DNA of 64,000 nucleotides from Pandoraea apista (GTDB lineage: Bacteria; Pseudomonadota; Gammaproteobacteria; Burkholderiales; Burkholderiaceae): NCBI RefSeq assembly GCF_001465595.2, contig NZ_CP013481.2, positions 992,001-1,056,000 of the forward strand, read 5' to 3'. The translations under genes were made by a program, and so were the position numbers. How positions within the stretch are numbered: the first letter of the stretch is position 1; every line of letters begins with the position of its first letter. The notes below the pieces were generated by a model. The model did not search any database, was not told where the DNA came from, and was given only the letters and a program-made list of their open reading frames with translations. This document shows, piece by piece, positions 1 to 8,592 of this stretch.

Positions 1-650
1 ATAGCGCACGAACGCTGGACCCGACACTCTCCGCAGCGACCGGCTCGGTCACCATGCAAGCGCAGTCGGTGGGCGCCTACTGGACGCGCATTCTGCCGCA
101 GGGGGCTTATGTCGATGTGACGACGCAGGTTTCGCACTACCGCAACAAGTACAGCGACGTGGGCGGTATCGGGGCGACGCAAAACGGCGTCGGCGCGGCA
201 CTCTCGGGGGAGATCGGTCATCCGTTCGCGATCTTTGGATCGGGCGTCACCATTGAGCCGCAGGCACAGCTGGCCTATCAGTATTTACATCTGAACGGCT
301 TCAGCGACAGCGTGTCCAGCGTGTCGGGCAACACGACGAATGCGTTGCGCGGTCGCGTCGGCTTCAAGCTGGGCGCGCCGGATCTTGCGAACGTCGCGGG
401 CTTCGGCTCGGCGTCGCCCTATCTGACGTTCGACGTTGTGCACGATTTCCTGTCGCCGGGCCATACCAGTGTCGCGGGCGCGACGTTCGACAGCAGCCTG
501 GCGAAGACATGGTACGAACTGGGGGCGGGCATGACCGCGACCTTGAGCCGTGCGTCGGCGCTGTATGCGAGCGTGAAGTACGCCCGCAACCTCGGCGGCG
601 ACTATCGCCGTAACGTCTACGGTCAGGTGGGATTCCGTTACCGTTGGTGA
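1..650 (+). CDS. Autotransporter C-terminal beta-barrel domain (5' partial)
   Basis: The reading frame is open from base 3 to the TGA at 648-650, so only the last 215 or so residues of a larger protein are visible. They contain alternating Gly/aromatic/polar strands typical of an autotransporter barrel (for example VGAYWTRILPQGAYVDVTTQ), and the chain ends in FRYRW, an aromatic C-terminus of the sort the BAM machinery recognises. The barrel would sit in the outer membrane and export an N-terminal passenger that lies outside the window. The passenger type (adhesin, protease, esterase) cannot be told from here. The ATG at 54 is internal, not the start. Family assignment is by pattern and is fairly secure. 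Confidence 0.85.
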   Translation, partial: SARTLDPTLSAATGSVTMQAQSVGAYWTRILPQGAYVDVTTQVSHYRNKYSDVGGIGATQNGVGAALSGEIGHPFAIFGSGVTIEPQAQLAYQYLHLNGFSDSVSSVSGNTTNALRGRVGFKLGAPDLANVAGFGSASPYLTFDVVHDFLSPGHTSVAGATFDSSLAKTWYELGAGMTATLSRASALYASVKYARNLGGDYRRNVYGQVGFRYRW

Positions 651-695
651 CGCTGCTGACGCTGCTGACGCTGCTGACGCTGCTGACGCTGCTGA
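648..695 (+). repeat. Five tandem 9-mers after the barrel gene, each ending in an in-frame stop
   Basis: Directly after the TGA stop at 648-650 the unit CGCTGCTGA occurs five times in a row (651-695). Because the period is three codons and the unit follows the stop in phase, every unit places another TGA in the barrel reading frame, giving stops at 648, 657, 666, 675, 684 and 693. The array is a simple-sequence repeat that could change copy number by slippage without changing the reading frame. Confidence 0.9.
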
Positions 696-742
696 CGCGG
701 ATGACCCGCGACGGCGGGCGAGCGCGCGGGGGGGGCTTCGGG

Positions 743-1201
743 TTATCGCTTCGATTCGACCAGAAGCGCTCTCGCCGCGTCGGTCGCGCGGTCCAGCGAT
801 TCGGCCACCGAGCGCACGTCGCGCTCGCGAAACTGGCTGAGGAATAGCTCCGACACCGTTGACTGATAGACCTTCCACATCTGTTTTCGCAATGCGCGGC
901 CCTCGTCGGTGATCGTGGCGTAGGCCGCGCGTCCGTCGTCGGGATCGCGCGTGCGAGTCACCAGCCCTTCCTGCTCCAGCCGGTCGATCAGACGGGTGAG
1001 GTTGTAGCGCTCAATGGCGAGCACATCCGCCAGTTCATGCATGCGCCGCGTGCCCTGCGGGCCGCTCTCCAGCCCCCACAACGCGTCGTACCACGCATAA
1101 GCGGGCAACCCGGCCTGCGCCAGACGACGCTCGATCTCGCGAATCATCGTGCGGTGCGCACGCACGAAGGAAAACCAAAGATCGGGTTCGGTCGTACTCA
1201 T
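743..1201 (-). CDS. MarR family transcriptional regulator
   Basis: A 152-residue protein with a MarR winged helix. The central part carries a recognition helix (YNLTRLIDRLEQEGLVTR) followed by the wing DPDDGRAAYATITDEG, and helical dimerisation segments lie at both ends. Length is normal for the family. It is transcribed away from the E1 gene that starts at 1318, with a 116-bp gap containing two TTGCAA-rich dyads. The likely role is a ligand-responsive repressor of itself and the E1 gene. The ligand is unknown. The DNA-binding family is clear; the target is inferred from position only. Confidence 0.9.
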   Translation of the reverse strand: MSTTEPDLWFSFVRAHRTMIREIERRLAQAGLPAYAWYDALWGLESGPQGTRRMHELADVLAIERYNLTRLIDRLEQEGLVTRTRDPDDGRAAYATITDEGRALRKQMWKVYQSTVSELFLSQFRERDVRSVAESLDRATDAARALLVESKR

Positions 1202-1229
1202 GAATGTCCTCGTCGAATTCGCATGTCAG

Positions 1230-1285
1230 TTGCAGTTGCAATTGTACATGGTTAGAATGGCGGCCATTACGATTGCAATTGCAAT
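1230..1285. promoter_or_regulatory. Two TTGCAA dyads between marR and the E1 gene
   Basis: A perfect 14-bp palindrome, ATTGCAATTGCAAT, lies at 1272-1285. A near-palindromic relative, TTGCAGTTGCAA, lies at 1230-1241 and continues into another CAATTG. Both sit in the divergent promoter gap, about 40 bp apart. MarR proteins normally bind AT-rich dyads of about this length, so these are the best operator candidates. Binding is inferred. Confidence 0.6.
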
Positions 1286-1317
1286 TGATGCGTTGCCCTA
1301 TCTCAAGGAGGCATGTC

Positions 1318-4035
1318 ATGACTCAATCGCCCGTGGTGGCCGCCGCCGCCATGCAATCCCCCGCCGCTGCGACCGACATCGACATTCAGGAAACGCGTGA
1401 GTGGCTCGACGCGCTGGAAGGCGTCACCGTCGTAGAAGGCCGTTCGCGCGCACATTTCCTCATGGATCGGCTGGCCGCCTGGGATTTCGCGCGGCATGGC
1501 GACTTTCATGGGCGGGTAACGACCGACTACGTCAACACGATTCCGACGTCGCGGCAGCCGGCGTACCCAGGGGATCTCGTCATCGAAGGGCGGCTTAACG
1601 CATTTATCCGCTGGAACGCGATGGTGATGGTGCTGCGCGCAGGCAAGCACTCGAACGTGGGCGGTCACATCGCGACGTATCAGTCGGCTGCGGTGCTCTA
1701 CGACGTTGGCTTCAACCACTTCTTCCGAGGCCGCACCGACACGTTCGATGGCGACATGATCTACATTCAGGGCCACTCCGCACCGGGCATTTATGCTCGT
1801 GCTTACCTGGATGGCCGTATCACGGAGGCGCAGCTCGATAATTTCCGCCGCGAGGCGGGACGTCAGGGCATTTCGTCGTATCCGCATCCGCGCCTGATGC
1901 CCGACTTCTGGCAATTTCCCACGGTGTCGATGGGGCTCGGCCCGCTGACTGCTGCGTATCAGGCGCGCTTCATGCGCTATCTCGAATATCGCGGTCTCAA
2001 GCCGCATCAGGGTCGCAAAGTGTGGGCATTTCTCGGCGATGGCGAAATGGATCAGCCCGAATCGCTTGCCGCGATTTCGTTGGGTGGGCGGGAGCAGCTC
2101 GACAACCTGATCTTTGTCGTGAACTGCAATCTGCAACGTCTGGACGGCCCCGTGCGTGGTAACGGCAAAGTCATTCAGGAGTTGGAGGGCACATTCCGCG
2201 CAGCCGGCTGGAACGTCGTCAAAGTGATCTGGGGCAGTGGCTGGGACACCTTGCTCGAGCGCGACACGCACGGCCTGCTGCGCGATCGCATGATGGCCTG
2301 TGTGGACGGCGACTACCAGACGTTCAAATCGCAAAGCGGCGCTTATGTGCGCGAACATTTCTTCGGCACGTCGCCCGAATTGCTGGCCATGGTCGCGCAC
2401 CTGAGCGACGACGATATCTGGCAACTCGCCCGTGGCGGTCACGACGCGCTGAAGGTGTACGCCGCCTATGCGCAAGCGATGCGCACCGAAGGCCGGCCCA
2501 CGGTGATTCTTGCGAAGACGGTCAAGGGTTTCGGCATGGGCGAAGCGGGCGAGGGACAGAACGTCAATCACCAGTTGAAGAAGATGAGCGCCGACGCCGT
2601 GCGTGCGTTCCGCGACCGCTTCGACTTGCCGGTGAGCGACGATGAACTGGCGGAGATGCCCTACCTCCGACCTGAGCCCGACAGCCCCGAAGGCCGCTAC
2701 TTCGCAGCCAGGCGCGAGGCGCTGGGCGGGCACCTGCCTGCGCGCTTCGGCCTGCGTGCGCCGCTGGCCGTCCCTCCGCTCAGTACGTTTGCCGCCCAAC
2801 TCAAGGACTCCGGCGAGCGCGAGTTGTCCACCACGATGGCGTTCGTGCGTATTCTCACGGCATTGCTCAAGGATCCGGAGATCGGCAAGCGCGTGATTCC
2901 CATCGTGCCCGATGAATCGCGCACGTTCGGCATGGAGCCGCTGTTCCGCCAGATCGGCATTCATTCCTTTATGGGGCAACGCTACACCCCGCAGGACGCC
3001 GGGCAGCTCAGCTACTACAAGGAGGCGCTGGACGGTCAGATCCTTCAGGAGGGTATCAACGAGTCGGGGGCGATGGCGTCGTGGATCGCGGCGGGAACGT
3101 CGTACAGCACGCACGATTTCGCCACGATTCCGTTCTACATCTTCTATTCGATGTTCGGCCTGCAACGCGTTGGGGATCTCGCCTGGGCCGCCGGCGACGC
3201 CCGCACACGCGGGTTCCTGCTCGGCGCGACGTCCGGGCGGACAACGCTCATGGGCGAGGGCCTGCAACACGATGACGGTCACAGCCATGTGCTGGCTTCG
3301 GTGGTGCCGAATTGTGTCGCGTTCGATCCCACGTTCCAGTACGAGTTGGCCGTCATCCTGCAAGATGGTATGCGCCGCATGTATGTCGATGACGAAGATG
3401 TCTACTACTACGTCACACTGCTCAACGAGAATTACGCACACCCTGCGATGCCGGAAGGCGCGGAGGCCGGGATTCTCAAAGGGTTGTACCTGCTGCGTGA
3501 AGGCGCCGGTGAAGGTGACGGCGAAGGGGCACAAGCGCCACGGGTGCAACTGATGGGCAGCGGCGCGATTCTGCGCGAGGTGATGGCCGCTGCCGATCTG
3601 CTGCGCGACGACTTTGGCGTGCAAAGCGACATCTGGAGCGCGACGAGTCTGACCGAGGTGCGGCGCGAAGGGCTGGTCGTCGAGCGATGGAATCTGTTGC
3701 ATCCCGAGCAGACGCCGCGTGTGCCGTATGTGCAGCAGTGTCTTGCGGGTCGCAAGGGGCCTGTAGTGGTCGCAACCGACTACATGAAGATCGTTGGGGA
3801 CCAGATCCGGCCGTTCGTGCCAAACCGTCGTTTCGTCACGCTGGGGACCGACGGCTTCGGATGTTCGGACACGCGCGAATCGTTGCGGACGTACTTCGAA
3901 GTGGACCGTCACTTCATCGTACTGGCCGCGCTGGGCGCGTTGGCGGACCTGGGAGAGGTACCACGCGAACGCGTTGCCGAAGCCATTCGCAAGTACGGAA
4001 TCGATCCGGAGAAGCTTGACCCGGCGACGGTTTGA
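1318..4035 (+). CDS. aceE: Homodimeric pyruvate dehydrogenase-type E1 component (stand-alone paralogue)
   Basis: A 905-residue thiamine-diphosphate enzyme of the AceE family, close to the roughly 890 residues usual for this class. E1 decarboxylates a 2-oxoacid and passes the acyl group to a lipoyl E2. Visible marks are the FFRG...YIQGHSAPGIYARAYLDG active-site block, the ThDP/Mg motif GDGEMDQPES with the downstream NCN, and NHQLKKM. The start at 1318 is chosen because an AAGGAGG ribosome-binding site lies at 1305-1311; an upstream in-frame ATG at 1204 would overlap marR. No E2 or E3 gene is near, so it must borrow partners or act alone. It could be a 2-oxobutyrate-type (MdeB-like) E1. The family is sure, the substrate is not. 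Confidence 0.88.
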   Translation: MTQSPVVAAAAMQSPAAATDIDIQETREWLDALEGVTVVEGRSRAHFLMDRLAAWDFARHGDFHGRVTTDYVNTIPTSRQPAYPGDLVIEGRLNAFIRWNAMVMVLRAGKHSNVGGHIATYQSAAVLYDVGFNHFFRGRTDTFDGDMIYIQGHSAPGIYARAYLDGRITEAQLDNFRREAGRQGISSYPHPRLMPDFWQFPTVSMGLGPLTAAYQARFMRYLEYRGLKPHQGRKVWAFLGDGEMDQPESLAAISLGGREQLDNLIFVVNCNLQRLDGPVRGNGKVIQELEGTFRAAGWNVVKVIWGSGWDTLLERDTHGLLRDRMMACVDGDYQTFKSQSGAYVREHFFGTSPELLAMVAHLSDDDIWQLARGGHDALKVYAAYAQAMRTEGRPTVILAKTVKGFGMGEAGEGQNVNHQLKKMSADAVRAFRDRFDLPVSDDELAEMPYLRPEPDSPEGRYFAARREALGGHLPARFGLRAPLAVPPLSTFAAQLKDSGERELSTTMAFVRILTALLKDPEIGKRVIPIVPDESRTFGMEPLFRQIGIHSFMGQRYTPQDAGQLSYYKEALDGQILQEGINESGAMASWIAAGTSYSTHDFATIPFYIFYSMFGLQRVGDLAWAAGDARTRGFLLGATSGRTTLMGEGLQHDDGHSHVLASVVPNCVAFDPTFQYELAVILQDGMRRMYVDDEDVYYYVTLLNENYAHPAMPEGAEAGILKGLYLLREGAGEGDGEGAQAPRVQLMGSGAILREVMAAADLLRDDFGVQSDIWSATSLTEVRREGLVVERWNLLHPEQTPRVPYVQQCLAGRKGPVVVATDYMKIVGDQIRPFVPNRRFVTLGTDGFGCSDTRESLRTYFEVDRHFIVLAALGALADLGEVPRERVAEAIRKYGIDPEKLDPATV

Positions 4036-4042
4036 AGGGGCG

Positions 4043-4080
4043 GAGCGAGGGCGCGAGGGCCGCCCTTTGCGCCCTCGCTC
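4043..4080. terminator. Hairpin between convergent E1 and lysE genes
   Basis: GAGCGAGGGCGC (4043-4054) pairs with GCGCCCTCGCTC (4069-4080) across a 14-nt loop. It sits between two convergent genes, where a two-way terminator is expected, but there is no clear T-run on either side. Confidence 0.5.
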
Positions 4081-4106
4081 GCGTTATCGGCAACTGTCAG
4101 CGACTG

Positions 4107-4733
4107 TCAGTGACCGCTTTTCCGATAGAGAGCGAGCCCGCCGGCGAGCGAGAACATGACGATTGCACAGACGCGATTCAGCCGTTGCAGGCCGCGCGCG
4201 GTCATCAGGCGCGCCGCCTGCACGCCACCGGTGGCGTACAGTGTCATCACCACAATGTCGACACCCGCCGATACGACGGCGAGCACGGCGTACTGCGGCA
4301 CTAGCGGTAGCGACGTATCGACGAACTGCGGCAGAAAGGCGGAGAAGAACAACAGGATCTTAGGATTGGTCAACGCCACGCCGAAGCTGCGCAAGAAGAC
4401 GCGTCGTGCGCTCAGGTCCGACTTGATTCGCACCTGACTCAGATCCTGCGGATGGCTGCGCCACAACTGAACAGCCAGCCAGACGAGATAGGCCACACCG
4501 ATCCATTTGACCGTTGCGAACAACGTCGCCGAGGCCATGAGCAATGCCCCTAGCCCCGCGCCCACGGCGGTCACGACCAGCATGTCGGAGAGCGCCGCGC
4601 CGCACATTCCCACGATCACCACTCGCCAGTTACCCGATATGCCGTTCGCGAGCGCAAGCAAGGTAGTGGGGCCAGGAATCAGGCCGCCGATCAGGGCGGC
4701 AGTGGCGTAAATCGCGAGCGTGGAGAGTTGCAT
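4107..4733 (-). CDS. LysE/RhtB family amino-acid exporter
   Basis: A 208-residue inner-membrane protein with about six hydrophobic segments. The N-terminal signature ALIGGLIPGPTTLLALANG and the later SFGVALTNPKILLFFSAFLPQF block are those of LysE/RhtB exporters, which expel amino acids or related small molecules by proton antiport. The start at 4733 gives the N-terminus MQLSTLAIYA; upstream in-frame codons would add a non-hydrophobic tail with no family match. It is convergent with the E1 gene and has no obvious operon partner. The substrate is not deducible. Confidence 0.88.
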   Translation of the reverse strand: MQLSTLAIYATAALIGGLIPGPTTLLALANGISGNWRVVIVGMCGAALSDMLVVTAVGAGLGALLMASATLFATVKWIGVAYLVWLAVQLWRSHPQDLSQVRIKSDLSARRVFLRSFGVALTNPKILLFFSAFLPQFVDTSLPLVPQYAVLAVVSAGVDIVVMTLYATGGVQAARLMTARGLQRLNRVCAIVMFSLAGGLALYRKSGH

Positions 4734-4800
4734 GACGACATACCGGTGACTGGGACAAGCGCCAGTCTTGCAGATACCGTTGAGGGCGGCAAGCGGACGG

Positions 4801-5577
4801 TCAGCCGATATGCGCGGCGAATCCCGTCTGCCCGGGAGCGATGTCGTCGTTGAGCGTGAGCGCCGGAATGGCGTACGCCCCGTGATTCTGCCGGCGATAC
4901 GGAATCGGTGCAGTTGTGGCGAGCGTGTCGAGACGTTTGCCAAGTTCGCGCTCGATTTCCGCAAAACGTTCGGCATCGACCCGGCCGGTACGGAAGGCAA
5001 CGAACGGTGGCAAGACGTCGAACCCCGGATAGAACAGCATGCCGTGCTGAATCGGAAACAACACGTCGTCGATCGGCCCGTTGATGCCACGCGCGCTGTA
5101 GTGCGAGTCCCAGCCACCGGTCGTCACGATCAGCATCGCACGCTTACCCGCCATCGATCCTTCGCCATAGCGGTCGCCCCAGTGCGCGTCCGAGTGCTCG
5201 CCCACGCCGTATGCGAAGCCATAGGCGTATACGCGGTCGATCCATCCTTTCATGATCGCGGGCATCGAAAACCACCACAGCGGGAATTGCAGAATGACGG
5301 TGTCCGCCCAGCGCAGCTTCTCTTGCTCGTTTGCAATATCGGCGCGCTGTGTGCCGCTCTCGAACGCCAGCTTCGAGTCGAGCGACGCATGAAACGGCTC
5401 GCTCGTGTCGCGCCCGGGGGCGTCGTGCTCGTCGATGGTGGTCTTCCACTGCATGGCATACAGATCGGAAACCTGCACATGGTGCCCGGCGGCTTCCAGA
5501 CGTTTCACGGCGAAATCGCGGATCGCGCCATTGAGCGATTGGGGTTGCGGGTGGGCATAGACGATCAGCACGTTCAT
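4801..5577 (-). CDS. NAD(P)H-dependent oxidoreductase, flavodoxin-like (quinone reductase type)
   Basis: A 258-residue member of the NQO1/MdaB/KefF flavodoxin-like family, which uses FMN or FAD to reduce quinones or other electrophiles. It starts with MNVLIVYAHPQPQSLNGAIRD, the nucleotide-binding loop of the family. It has the LQFPLWWFSMPAIMKGWIDRV block and the flavin loop LIVTTGGWDSHYS. It is transcribed away from a LysR gene at 5683, with a 105-bp gap, the usual arrangement for a LysR-controlled detoxification enzyme. The enzyme class is clear; the physiological substrate is not. Confidence 0.88.
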   Translation of the reverse strand: MNVLIVYAHPQPQSLNGAIRDFAVKRLEAAGHHVQVSDLYAMQWKTTIDEHDAPGRDTSEPFHASLDSKLAFESGTQRADIANEQEKLRWADTVILQFPLWWFSMPAIMKGWIDRVYAYGFAYGVGEHSDAHWGDRYGEGSMAGKRAMLIVTTGGWDSHYSARGINGPIDDVLFPIQHGMLFYPGFDVLPPFVAFRTGRVDAERFAEIERELGKRLDTLATTAPIPYRRQNHGAYAIPALTLNDDIAPGQTGFAAHIG

Positions 5578-5682
5578 TGTCAGACTCCGTTGCCATTGGG
5601 CGCATTGGGTTCAGGGAATGCCTGCAGAGTAGGCGTGCGGAAGGTATATTGGAAATGAATTCCTGATATGCCAGGTATAACA

Positions 5683-6576
5683 ATGATTAATTTGCGCCGC
5701 ATCGATCTGAATCTGCTTGTCACGCTCGACGTCCTGCTGGCCGAGCAGAACGTAACGCGCGCCGCGGAGCGCCTGTTCATGTCGCAACCGGCCGTGAGCG
5801 TGCATCTCGCGAAGTTGCGAGACTTGCTGGGCGATCCGTTATTGCTGCCGGGGCCCCGCGGCATGCGTCCGACCGCGCGCGCCGAGGCGCTGCGCGAGCC
5901 GTTGCGCGACGCCCTCGAATCGCTCTCGCGTGCTGTGGCGCCCGCTACGCCGTTCGATCCGGCGAAGGCCGATCTGACCTGGCGCATCGCCGCTACCGAT
6001 TACACCGAGTCGACGATCGTGCTGCCGCTGCTGAAGCGGCTGCGAGCTGACGCGCCGCACACGCGGCTTGCGGCATTCGATCTGACGCCGTCGCGCCTCG
6101 CCCGGCAGGCGGAGCAGGGCGTTATCGACATCGCCTTTCATACAACGCAAGATGGCCCGGAAGGGCTGCGCCGCAAAGCGTTGTTCACGGAGCGTTATGT
6201 GTTGGTGGGGCGTCGGGGGCATCCGAAATTGAAACGGCGGCCGAGCCTCAGGCAGTTCTGCGAACTGGAGCATGCCATCGTTTCGCAAGATGGCGGAGGC
6301 TTTCACGCGAGCACGGACGACGCGCTCGCACGGCTTGATGCGACGAGGCGTGTCGTACTCTCGGTGCCGCATTTTCTGTTTCTGCGCTCGGCGCTCGCCA
6401 ACACCGATCTGGTCGCGATGGCCCCGGAGCGGCTGGTTCGCGACGATCCCGCCTTGCAGGTGACGACCCCGCCCGTCGAGGTCGCCGGTTTCGAGATTTC
6501 GATGTACTGGCACGAGCGCGTGCATCGAGATCCGGCACATCGCTGGCTGCGCGAATGCATCGCGAGCGTGGTGTAG
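5683..6576 (+). CDS. LysR family transcriptional regulator
   Basis: About 297 residues. The N-terminus MINLRRIDLNLLVTLDVLLA runs into a LysR helix-turn-helix (NVTRAAERLFMSQPAVSVHLAKLRDLLGDPLL), followed by a periplasmic-binding-protein-like effector domain of the NodD/NahR/LeuO-like subtype. An in-frame ATG 15 bp upstream (5668) is possible; 5683 is preferred because family members begin right at this point. It is divergent from the flavin oxidoreductase at 4801-5577 and probably activates it. A short dyad, GGAA-5 nt-TTCC, lies at 5651-5663 in the gap. Confidence 0.9.
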   Translation: MINLRRIDLNLLVTLDVLLAEQNVTRAAERLFMSQPAVSVHLAKLRDLLGDPLLLPGPRGMRPTARAEALREPLRDALESLSRAVAPATPFDPAKADLTWRIAATDYTESTIVLPLLKRLRADAPHTRLAAFDLTPSRLARQAEQGVIDIAFHTTQDGPEGLRRKALFTERYVLVGRRGHPKLKRRPSLRQFCELEHAIVSQDGGGFHASTDDALARLDATRRVVLSVPHFLFLRSALANTDLVAMAPERLVRDDPALQVTTPPVEVAGFEISMYWHERVHRDPAHRWLRECIASVV

Positions 6577-6595
6577 CGGCGTTGGCTTGCGTATT

Positions 6596-6612
6596 GCGCT
6601 ACGGCGTAGCGC
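6596..6612. terminator. Short hairpin between convergent lysR and zapE
   Basis: GCGCTAC (6596-6602) and GTAGCGC (6606-6612) form a perfect 7-bp stem around a GGC loop in the 58-bp gap between two convergent genes. There is no T-run, so a terminator role is only plausible. Confidence 0.35.
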
Positions 6613-6634
6613 GTATCGCGTATCTCGGATAGCC

Positions 6635-7675
6635 TCAGCGAGGACGAATGAGCGTGCGCCGTTCGTAATCGAGCGATCCCATCTCTGCGAGACGACTGAT
6701 GGTGCGCGACAGATCGCGCCAGTCGCTCAGGGCATCGAGCGCCGGAATGAGCGGTGCATCCGAGGCGATCAGCAACGTGCGTCGACGGTCGTAGCAGATG
6801 TCGATCAGCCACAGAAAGCGTTGCAGCGTATCGGGGCGTTGCAGGCGCTCGACATGCAGGTCGTCGACGATCAGCGATGACCAGTGCTCCGCGAGTGCGA
6901 GGTAATCCAGATGCGAGCGATGCGCAACGCAAAGGTCGTCGAAGCCTGCCCAGAGCACACGATTTCCCGCGCTTCGCGCAGTCAGTGCTCGGCCGGCCAC
7001 CCTCACCTCCGACGGGGCCGACGCGGGCATGCCTTCCAACGCCATGTACCGCATCGGCAAGACGTCGCGGGCGGCGCTCAGCGGGGCAATCCAGCGCGTG
7101 AGTCGTGCCGCTTCGCCACCCATGCGGTAATCGGTCTCGCCGTCGAAATGAATGATCGCAAAGCGTTGCAGAATCACGGCGATGGTCGGCTCGAAGCGCT
7201 CGTGAAACTCGGGGTCGGGCAGCAATTGCTGCGGCGCGTAGTTCGAAGTCAGCACGAGCCGCACGCTGCGGGCCAGTGCAATGTCGAGAAAGCGGCCGAT
7301 CAGGAACGCATCGGCAATGTCGTGCACGTGAAACTCGTCGAAGCAGAGCAGTTCCACACCGTCGAGCCAGCGATTGGCGACGGCGGCGAGCCGGTCGTCG
7401 CATTTCGGTTCGCGGACTAGCTGGCGATGAATGTCGCGCAGAAATTCGTGAAAATGCACGCGCCGCTTCTCGCATACCGCGACAGCGAACGCCGCGTCGA
7501 CCACGAGGCTCTTGCCGCGTCCGGGCCGGCCGTAGCAATACACACCGTCGAACCCATTCTGGCTCGCACCCGCGCTCGTTAGCCGCGTGAGCGCCGCGAT
7601 GGTGTCGCGTTGTCGAGGATCGGGGGAAAGATGGCGCTCGGCCAGCGCTTGCGCGATGCGCGCGGCGTCGATCAT
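6635..7675 (-). CDS. zapE: ZapE/AFG1-family AAA ATPase
   Basis: A 346-residue P-loop ATPase. Walker A is GRPGRGKS at residues 49-56, Walker B is ELLCFDEFHVHD at about 108-119, and the sensor segment VLTSNYAP comes after. This combination, with DEFHVHDIADA, is diagnostic of the AFG1/ZapE group. In Escherichia coli, ZapE associates with the Z-ring and is needed when oxygen is low. The length is slightly short against the usual 365-375, and the N-terminus is compact. It stands alone rather than beside odhL or murein genes, so it may be a second copy in this genome. Family is sure; the cell-division role is by analogy. Confidence 0.85.
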   Translation of the reverse strand: MIDAARIAQALAERHLSPDPRQRDTIAALTRLTSAGASQNGFDGVYCYGRPGRGKSLVVDAAFAVAVCEKRRVHFHEFLRDIHRQLVREPKCDDRLAAVANRWLDGVELLCFDEFHVHDIADAFLIGRFLDIALARSVRLVLTSNYAPQQLLPDPEFHERFEPTIAVILQRFAIIHFDGETDYRMGGEAARLTRWIAPLSAARDVLPMRYMALEGMPASAPSEVRVAGRALTARSAGNRVLWAGFDDLCVAHRSHLDYLALAEHWSSLIVDDLHVERLQRPDTLQRFLWLIDICYDRRRTLLIASDAPLIPALDALSDWRDLSRTISRLAEMGSLDYERRTLIRPR

Positions 7676-7995
7676 GAAAGGGAAACTCCGGGTAACAGAG
7701 GCGGACGCATGGCCCGCCGACGAGCGCCACTATACCGGTGCGAAGTGTTACCGGCCAATACGGAATTCGGCGCGCTGCCATCGCATTTCGGCATCGCCAA
7801 CCGGCATTTCGACGTCCGCCGATTGCTGCTAGAATCGCCGCAAGGCCGATGTTGCCTGCCGCTCGCACCCGGATCCCGGGCACGGTGAAAGCATCGCAGC
7901 AATCGCATGTCCGTCCCGTTCATCAGGCGACGCGCATCAGCAACGCGAGCACTGATCGAAGTTGTCGCCGCCGAACGCTATCAAGGATGGCAAAC

Positions 7996-8529
7996 ATGCG
8001 AACCTATCTCGACGCCAAGATCATGGCCAAGTCCCTGCGCGAGCGTCTCGCGCGCGAGGGCATCGACATCACCCACGCACAGGCGCTGGAATCCGTCGCC
8101 GCACAGTTCGGCTTTGCCGACTGGAACGTGCTCGCCGCCAAGCTCGCGTCGGCCCCGGCCGACGGCATCGTCTTCGATACCGTTGCGCCGATTCATCGCA
8201 TCTTCGACGAAACGAAGGCCCGCGAATTCTATGTGGACTTTCTGGGCTTCCGGCTCGATTGGGAGCACCGCTTCGCAGAGGGCATGCCGCTGTATTGCCA
8301 GGTCTCGCGCGCCGGGATGACGCTGCACCTGTCGGGGCATTTCGGCGATGCCAGCCCGGGCGCGACGACATTCGTTTTTATGCGCGGTGTCGAAGCGTAT
8401 CAACGCGATCTGTCCGGCAAGCGCTATCCCAATATGAATCCCGGCATCGAAGTGCTCGACTGGGGCAAGCAGATGACGGTGACGGATCCGTTCAACAACC
8501 GCATTCGCTTCTGCGAAAGCAGCGACTGA
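7996..8529 (+). CDS. Glyoxalase-superfamily protein (bleomycin-resistance-like fold)
   Basis: A 177-residue cytoplasmic protein. Residues 1-50 form a helical N-terminal module (MRTYLDAKIMAKSLRERLA...) found in a subgroup of glyoxalase-fold proteins. The rest is a vicinal-oxygen-chelate domain with FDETKAREFYVDFLGFRLDWEHRF, LHLSGHFGD and DPFNNRIRFCE. The His and Glu of these motifs are the usual metal ligands. An AAGGA sequence at 7983-7987 sits 8 nt before the ATG at 7996 and decides this start over the ATG at 7987. Members of the fold bind or modify small molecules, and some give drug resistance; the substrate here is unknown. Confidence 0.8.
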   Translation: MRTYLDAKIMAKSLRERLAREGIDITHAQALESVAAQFGFADWNVLAAKLASAPADGIVFDTVAPIHRIFDETKAREFYVDFLGFRLDWEHRFAEGMPLYCQVSRAGMTLHLSGHFGDASPGATTFVFMRGVEAYQRDLSGKRYPNMNPGIEVLDWGKQMTVTDPFNNRIRFCESSD

Positions 8530-8592
8530 GCGCGCTGGCGCTGTCGAATGGTCGTCGCAGTGGATTGCGGCGGCCGTTGCGACCTTCCTCTC

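Noticed and set aside
644..847. Plus-strand frame beginning with a (LLT)n run over the 9-bp repeat
   Set aside because: It is the out-of-phase translation of the tandem repeat and continues into the antisense of marR.
1204..1317. Upstream ATG for the E1 gene at 1204
   Set aside because: It would run through the regulatory dyads and abut the marR start; the consensus ribosome-binding site belongs to ATG 1318.
1303..3912. 869-codon open frame on the minus strand opposite the E1 gene
   Set aside because: It is a mirror of a real GC-rich gene: His/Arg/Val-rich, no ribosome-binding site, no family motif.
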